64,000 nucleotides of DNA from Austropuccinia psidii (Eukaryota > Basidiomycota > Pucciniomycetes > Pucciniales > Sphaerophragmiaceae). The notes beneath the pieces are model-generated. The model searched no databases, was not told the DNA's origin, and saw only the letters and a list, made by a program, of their open reading frames with translations. Location of the stretch: contig JALGQZ010000006.1 in the NCBI GenBank assembly GCA_023105745.1, positions 65,516,316-65,580,315 on the forward strand. Direction: 5' to 3'. Shown here one piece after another: positions 58,941 to 64,000 of this stretch (the first letter of the stretch is position 1; every line of letters begins with the position of its first letter). The position numbers and the translations under genes are program-made.

Positions 58941-59280
58941 CAGTGGCATGCCACCATACGCTTGTCCTGGTTCCTTGGTATTGTCCAGGATCCCAACGCA
59001 TCACATGCAAATCCTTACGCCTGTCCAGGATTCCAATGCTTCACACACAAAGCCTTGCACTGTAACTCCTTACGTGGGGGTAGCCTTCCAGCAATGCCAA
59101 CAATTCCTTACGCCTGTCCAGGCTCCCAATGCTTCACATGCAAAATCCTTATGCTTGTACAGGTTCCCAATGCTTCACACGCACATCCTTATGCTTGTAC
59201 AGGTTCCCAACAATTCAGACCATTCCTTACACCTGGGCAGCCTCCCAACAATTCCAAAAATTCCTTACACAACTAAGATT
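58941..59280. repeat. ~40-bp degenerate repeat array headed by a palindrome
   Basis: After GTGGCATGCCAC (about 58944-58955) follow about seven imperfect copies of a unit like TCCTTACGCCTGTCCAGG then TTCCCAATGCTTCACACGCA. Two later units are almost identical (CTTATGCTTGTACAGGTTCC at about 59149 and 59189). Open frames here are a product of the repeat. Confidence 0.75.
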
Positions 59281-59622
59281 AACAGCATATGACCATAGGA
59301 AAGGCAATGACTCATGAATTCGGAGTGGATTGCTCACATGTGGGGAACCCCCAAATTTTTACAGTTAAGATCTGAGATGGTTGTAATCCATGGAAGAAGG
59401 AAATATAGGATGGGTAATGGTTACTATTGGCACATTTTTGGCAAAAGAGGTTCTCACAAACAAATACTGACTCAAAAATTTGGTGGGGCACTTACAAAGA
59501 TTATTTTCACACAATAGGATATTTGAACCATTGAGGAAAATATAATGTCACGTGAACAAAGAATGTAGTATAAATTGAACATAACAATCATTGAATACAA
59601 ATAATTTATTTAAAAGAAAATA
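59281..59622. other. Spacer
   Basis: No gene is recognised; a 67-codon plus-strand frame (59314-59517) matches nothing known to me. Confidence 0.4.
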
Positions 59623-60889
59623 TTAAAAAAGATAAACAGAGGAAAGAATGCAATTTTTCTTATCAAGGTATTTTGAGACTATCCCGGTGATGTCCTCCTT
59701 TGTAGAAGCCTCCAGTGCCTGGTCAAGGAGGGAGTTTAGTTCTTCCCAGAATTCCTGGTGCATCTCATTTTGATGAGTTGCATCCACAAAGGGAATCATG
59801 TGGAGCAATTGGTGATGCTCCAACAAGATTCGGTTGATTGTTTCATGGACAATGTCGCAAGTAATCATTAGTGTTAGTTGCATGTCAGTGAATTCCTGGA
59901 AAGCCTCATTGTGGGAATGAGGGGAGGAGGCAGTTGGGTTCTTGGGGAAATGGGAGGGATCTCCGGGGTAGGAGTGGATGGAGGGGGGATCCAACAGGCG
60001 TATTCTGAATGATGATCATGGAGGGGGTGGAGTGGGACAAGCTGGAGATGGTTGAAGGAATGGTGATGAAAAGCTGGGACTTACCAAAAGGTTCCTCCAT
60101 GGATTGTGTCAGAGCCACCTCAGGTTCAGGCTCACAAGTTGGAATGTCCTCATGTGGTTTGGAGGATGGATTCAGGCCAGGAATAGGTGGCTCATTGGGT
60201 TGGGAGGGTTCTACAAAAGGAGGAAGAGTCAGGTCACTTGAGTCAAAAGTGGAAATTAAATGAAACTTTGGCTTCTTACCATGGAATAAGTCCTCCAACC
60301 ATTGTGTGCCACTCAGGCCTGGGGTCAGTTGTCACAGATTTTGCTCACAAGGCAAACTAGGAACGGGAGAGTCTTGTTGCAGGGAATTTGGTTGGTTTTG
60401 TTCTATGCATAATGGAAAACAGTCAGTATGATTGGATGGAGAGAAATGAGTTAAGGAGGAGAAAGAAAACTTACTTTGGCGTTTGAATCCCATGGGTGAA
60501 AAGACATGGTGACAATTGGCCCAAGCTCAAATGTCCTCTTGCCATTGCCATCCTTCATTGGCCAGATAATCACTTTGCTCTGGTCAAGGAGTGAAGTGAC
60601 AATCAGATGGGGCCTAGGAGGGGACAGGGCTAATCGTCCGGAATCGTTCCCATCTGCCTGTTTGGGGTCCCGGCATCCATTCCCGCTCAAGAATGCTTTC
60701 ATCATTGTGGACCACAAAGGAGTCCTCACAACAGTGTCTTGGTTGGGAACACCTCTGTCCGGGTGGTTGGAAGGGTCAGACAACAAACAAGCATTTCTTG
60801 TGTGCTTGTTGGCAAGAATCACATGCATCAGTTGTTGTCGAGGAGCGGATGCAGGGGATACCCCGCATAGTGCATAAAGTGCACGACAT
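59623..60889 (-). pseudogene. ORF starting with a Zn2Cys6-like cysteine cluster, decayed
   Basis: On the minus strand an ATG at 60887-60889, directly after an acceptor-like TTTGTATTTAGATG, starts MSCTLCTMRGIPC, with further Cys in ACDSC and HKKC. The spacing is CX2CX6CX9CX2CX6C, as in fungal Zn2Cys6 DNA-binding domains. A TGA (60776-60778) and further stops interrupt the same frame down to 59906. The later part is Pro/Ser/Glu-rich (STFDSSDLTLPPFVEPSQPN, EPEPEVALTQSMEEPF), and after a frame change it ends in a helical segment (FWEELNSLLDQALEASTKED). I recall similar predicted proteins in many copies in myrtle rust, so a mobile-element protein (gag-like or regulatory) is as likely as a host transcription factor. 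A competing 161-codon open frame (60451-60936) in another frame is considered a by-product. Confidence 0.5.
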
Positions 60890-62016
60890 CTAAATACAAA
60901 ACAATTTAGGTTAGTAACTGAATAGAAAGTAACCAATCAAGAAAAAAATCAAGACTTACAATGAATGATAAATTTAAAAGGGAATTCAAAAGAAAAGGCT
61001 CTAGTTGGAAGTTCTTAAAAGTCTGGAAGAAAGTCATGAAGAAGAATTAGGATTGATATTGGAACATAATATTGACAAAAATTTTAAATGAGGGAGACGC
61101 ACAAGGTGGAATGAAGGGGGGTTCTGGATGTATAAGCGGGAAAAACAGACAGAAAAAAGGAAGGGGAGTGAGTGCAGTGCAATAGAAAACAGTGGAAAGG
61201 CAGGAAGACAAAGGGGAATATGCACAAGAATGAGAAGAGCGGGTGAGCTGAGAAAAAGTGGAGGGTGTGTTGGGAAAAGATTGTCTTTTATACCATGGTG
61301 AAGCTGAGACAATTGCAGCAGTCGCGGCACCCGCCAAAGTCTCAGCTTCAAGCCATGTTGGGAAAATTGAAGCTCAGTTGCAGCATTGGCTGCGACCAAG
61401 AAGGGGAATGCCTGTGTGAGGCAGAGGAAAAAAGGGGTTCTGTCTGAGTATTTCAATTGAATCAATTGTTAGACTCAGTCAGATCCCCTTTGTTGCCTTA
61501 AATAGCCACCCAGACCCCTGTGAGGGCATTGTTGAATGTTCACAGTGTGTGCAGTCCACAAATGCCCAATGCAGAAAAGCAGGTGGTGCATTTGGTCACA
61601 GCTGACCGCGGCAAGCATACTGGCCTAATGGCCAGGTGATAGTGTTTGAACAAAGGGCTGGGTGGCTGTATGACAAGTGAATACAGCGTGATCTTGGGTC
61701 AACCCATTGCGCAGGTCTGCTTTGGGGTCATACTTGAAATGCTCAGTGGCTGAACATTTGAATTGCACAGTTGTTGAGCTATTGAGATAACTATATCAAA
61801 TGCACCCCGCTGAGAAATTGTGAGGTCATCTCTGTAAGCACGCAATCTGAGAATTTGGAACAGCATTGGAAGACATTTCAGCCAGGCAGAGCATATCACG
61901 CCCTTTGGTGAAGGGCTCTGAACTGAGCATTCCAATGAACTATTGCAAAAAGTGTTGTGACCATAGCTCTACAAAAAACTTCCACATGGAGCTTTTGACC
62001 ATAACACTCTCAGCTT
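60890..62016. other. Upstream region without recognised gene
   Basis: Base composition is more balanced than in the rest of the window. It contains a TTAAATAGCC box near 61497 and purine-rich runs at 61080-61260. It may be the 5' leader or LTR of the element encoding the minus-strand ORF; this is inferred only. Confidence 0.4.
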
Positions 62017-62352
62017 GTGTGTGCAAATTGGGTCAATCACAATGCTGAGAATGTGGCATATGAGCTATATGTATGCCAAAAATTGGAAGGTGGATCCCAA
62101 TCGGTAATATGCACACAGGCGGAAGTAGTATTACACCATCCTAATTTTTACAGCCAACATTGTAGTACATACACCTGTGTTCATGTATGCTATGGCAAAG
62201 AGCAAAAGCTGTACAAGAATGTAACATGCAATAACGCCAAGCCATCAAGTCAAATTTCGCAAATCCATCCCTTTGATGCACCTTTTTGGAGAGCTCTGCA
62301 TAACTACTGCACAGATGATGGTGGAATCCAAGTTAATGTAAGGGGTGCATAA
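62017..62352 (+). CDS. Cys-rich small protein, effector-like (partial)
   Basis: The frame reads CANWVNHNAENVAYELYVCQ and, after a Gly-rich turn, QSVICTQAEVVLHHPNFYSQ, then HCSTYTCVHVCYGKEQ, KNVTCNNAK, PFWRALHNYCTDDGGI. There are nine cysteines after the start codon in 111 residues. This is the look of small secreted, disulfide-bonded proteins that rusts use as candidate effectors. A signal peptide is not in the same frame: stops lie just upstream of the open part. A possible secretory start (MELLTITLSACVC) lies in another frame at about 61986-62024 and could be a first exon or a frameshifted start. The family is unknown and expression unproven. Confidence 0.4.
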   Translation: MCANWVNHNAENVAYELYVCQKLEGGSQSVICTQAEVVLHHPNFYSQHCSTYTCVHVCYGKEQKLYKNVTCNNAKPSSQISQIHPFDAPFWRALHNYCTDDGGIQVNVRGA

Positions 62353-63518
62353 TAGGATGACTAATGATTTAGGTAATATGAAAATGGTGGATTCACTCCG
62401 GTTCGAGGTTGGGGCAAACAATGACTGGTCCCGCTCATTGTTGGGCCCCCACACACTTTCATACGCACCCCCCCATGGGTCATACGCAGGGAATTTTCAC
62501 ATGCCTGGCAGACCTTTTACGTGCCTGTCTTCCAACCAGCTATTTGCTTGTGCAAGTGGCTTGCTTAACTGCAGGCGCTCACCCGCTTTCCCGTGGAAAC
62601 ATGAGGCCAATCAGTGTGGATTTTCTCAATACTCATACACATTAGCATAACCCCCGCCTATGATCCCTGAGGCTGGTTATTTATGCGTGGGGATCTGCCA
62701 CCATGGGTCATATGCCGGACATTCTCACACACCCCATGGAAGTTTTGGCGCCTGGCTTGCATCCAAAAAATACCTTGGGCAGGTGGCCTATTCCTCTGGA
62801 GTTTCTCACATGCATGAGGGAAATACCCTGATGCCAATCTGGGTGGATTAGTAACAGCCTCAAATGCAATAGTGGTGAATGTTTAAGTGGATCACGGCTC
62901 ACAGCCGGTGCCCCCTTTGATAAAGCCAAACATTGCCCACTGGAATTCCAGTAGGTGTCAGTCCACAAGAATTTTTGGAAAAAACCAAACTCATGTTCTG
63001 TGGCATGCCACCAAACATACCTCACCCGCCCACACAAAAAGATCCCCACAGTAAAAATTTCTTATCCACTCCCACCATTTCACAGTAGGTCACTGTACAA
63101 CAATTAACCTGGGGAAGATACACTTATTGTTTGCTGTCACACCAGCAAACATGGCTGCATGCCTCTAATATGCCACTGCACAATAAGTTTCTACAAGGCA
63201 CCCAATTTCAGATATTCTAATGTCAACCTTGGTCTACCAATCCTTGTGTACTATTCTGCAGATCCAGCAGTCATATTGGTGCACCCACATTCTTGCCACC
63301 TTGCCTTGATATATGCCCCAAATCGGATATGAAAATTATGAGCCCAAGAGGCCCATCTTCCTAAAAACCATGCACGTAACCACAGGCCATCCCCCTTTAA
63401 GCCCATTGCTGCCTCTCATATAAGATCACCACCTGCATTTATTGATCTTCCTTCCCTTTAGCTAACCCTTCCTGATTGTATAGTTTCCCCCTGTCCCCAA
63501 TAATTCATAATAGCCATC
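62353..63518. other. Spacer with a degenerate duplicated segment
   Basis: CATGGGTCATACGCAGG (about 62474) and CATGGGTCATATGCCGG (about 62703) head two weakly similar 100-bp segments (ATTYTCACA, GCCTGGC). GTGGCATGCCAC occurs at about 62998. Open frames here (62345-62851) seem to be by-products of composition. Confidence 0.4.
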
Positions 63519-63947
63519 ATGTCAACCCCTTCACAGCCACTTTGCATTGGGATGATTAATATTTTTATTCAAATAAATAGTGATATAACCTCAAAGATTC
63601 ATAATTCCCACTTAAATGCTTGGATTATCGTACGGCACAATCAACACAACATATTGGTATATCTCCCCAATCACCAGCATGCTATTGGATCTCTCCCTGG
63701 CACCCTTTCCAAGACTTTGTTACTATTTGTTGGGGCACCACAAACTCTCATGCACTGTGGTCCTGGTGGGTCATGGATTCAAAATTGCCAATACAATCCT
63801 ACTCAAACATTATTTGTTGAGGGAGTATTTATGACTGATCCAAATGATCCTTGCTCATCTCAGAAACCCAATCTAGTGTTGATGTTCTTCACATGGTATC
63901 TGAACATTCTATTCATAATTGAAAGTTTTCAAAAACAAGACTTCTAG
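63519..63947 (+). other. 142-codon open frame, unknown
   Basis: A plus-strand frame without recognisable domain. A moderately hydrophobic C-terminal part (LVLMFFTWYLNILFIIESF) could be one membrane segment. Neither a partner exon nor a similar copy is seen in the window, and competing frames overlap it. Coding is uncertain. Confidence 0.25.
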
Positions 63948-64000
63948 CTTAAAATGCCTAAAGAATATGACTGTAATACTCATAGTCAATGTCAACTCTT

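Noticed and set aside
60451..60936. 161-codon minus-strand frame
   Set aside because: It overlaps the Cys-cluster ORF in another frame; the Cys-pattern frame with its ATG after an acceptor-like site and continuation below 60298 is preferred.
1..64000. tRNA, rRNA or CRISPR features
   Set aside because: No cloverleaf-like TTCGA-containing stretch, rRNA core or regularly spaced identical repeats with unique spacers was seen.

Overview
The window looks like a transposon-rich piece of a rust fungus (Pucciniales) genome. It is AT-rich, has no bacterial-style gene packing, carries short introns (65-76 bp where both ends can be read), and is dominated by decayed mobile elements. The Gypsy pol and gag reading frames, the TET-like dioxygenase relics and several multi-copy hypothetical families resemble, from memory and not from a search, those of the myrtle rust Austropuccinia psidii. 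A close relative cannot be excluded. No tRNA, rRNA, CRISPR array or convincingly intact host gene was found.

Layout: 1-351 is the end of an element that continues off the left edge. 357-1915 (minus) is a SNF2/Rad5-like ATPase relic. 3545-6790 (minus) holds decayed reading frames, including a stretch that reads like the GARP tethering subunit Vps54. 7132-8107 (minus) is a TET/JBP-like 2OG-Fe(II) dioxygenase relic. 8704-9650 (minus) is the RNase H end of a LINE. 10307-13085 (minus) is a multi-part relic of a Ser-rich family. 13300-14040 is a hairpin-forming minisatellite. A second SNF2 copy (plus) occupies 14190-15742 and 25257-26545, split by a complete 9.5-kb Gypsy retrotransposon (15743-25256, minus) with 1.44-kb LTRs and a GTCTT target duplication.

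The right part holds a decayed multi-exon gene of unknown function (26590-29796, minus), a second minisatellite related to the first (30470-31200), a nearly full-length CACTA-type Tnp2 transposase (31690-34762, plus), a 5'-truncated sibling of the first Gypsy (35494-40494, plus), and a Gypsy of a different family (42864-48913, minus). Beyond these lie simple arrays (49.2-49.8, 51.6-52.0 and 52.6-52.9 kb), a decayed unknown gene (50679-54145), a very AT-rich stretch, a second TET-like dioxygenase relic (57399-58794, plus), a minus-strand ORF beginning with a Zn2Cys6-like cysteine pattern (59623-60889), and a Cys-rich small ORF (62017-62352).

The genes do not form a pathway. They are layers of insertion and decay. 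The best-supported observations are the LTR insertion inside a SNF2 helicase motif, a 637-bp near-identical tract within otherwise diverged LTRs, lesions shared by both SNF2 copies, two different TET-like relics, and hairpin minisatellites shared by two loci. All homology statements are recognition by eye; no search was run.
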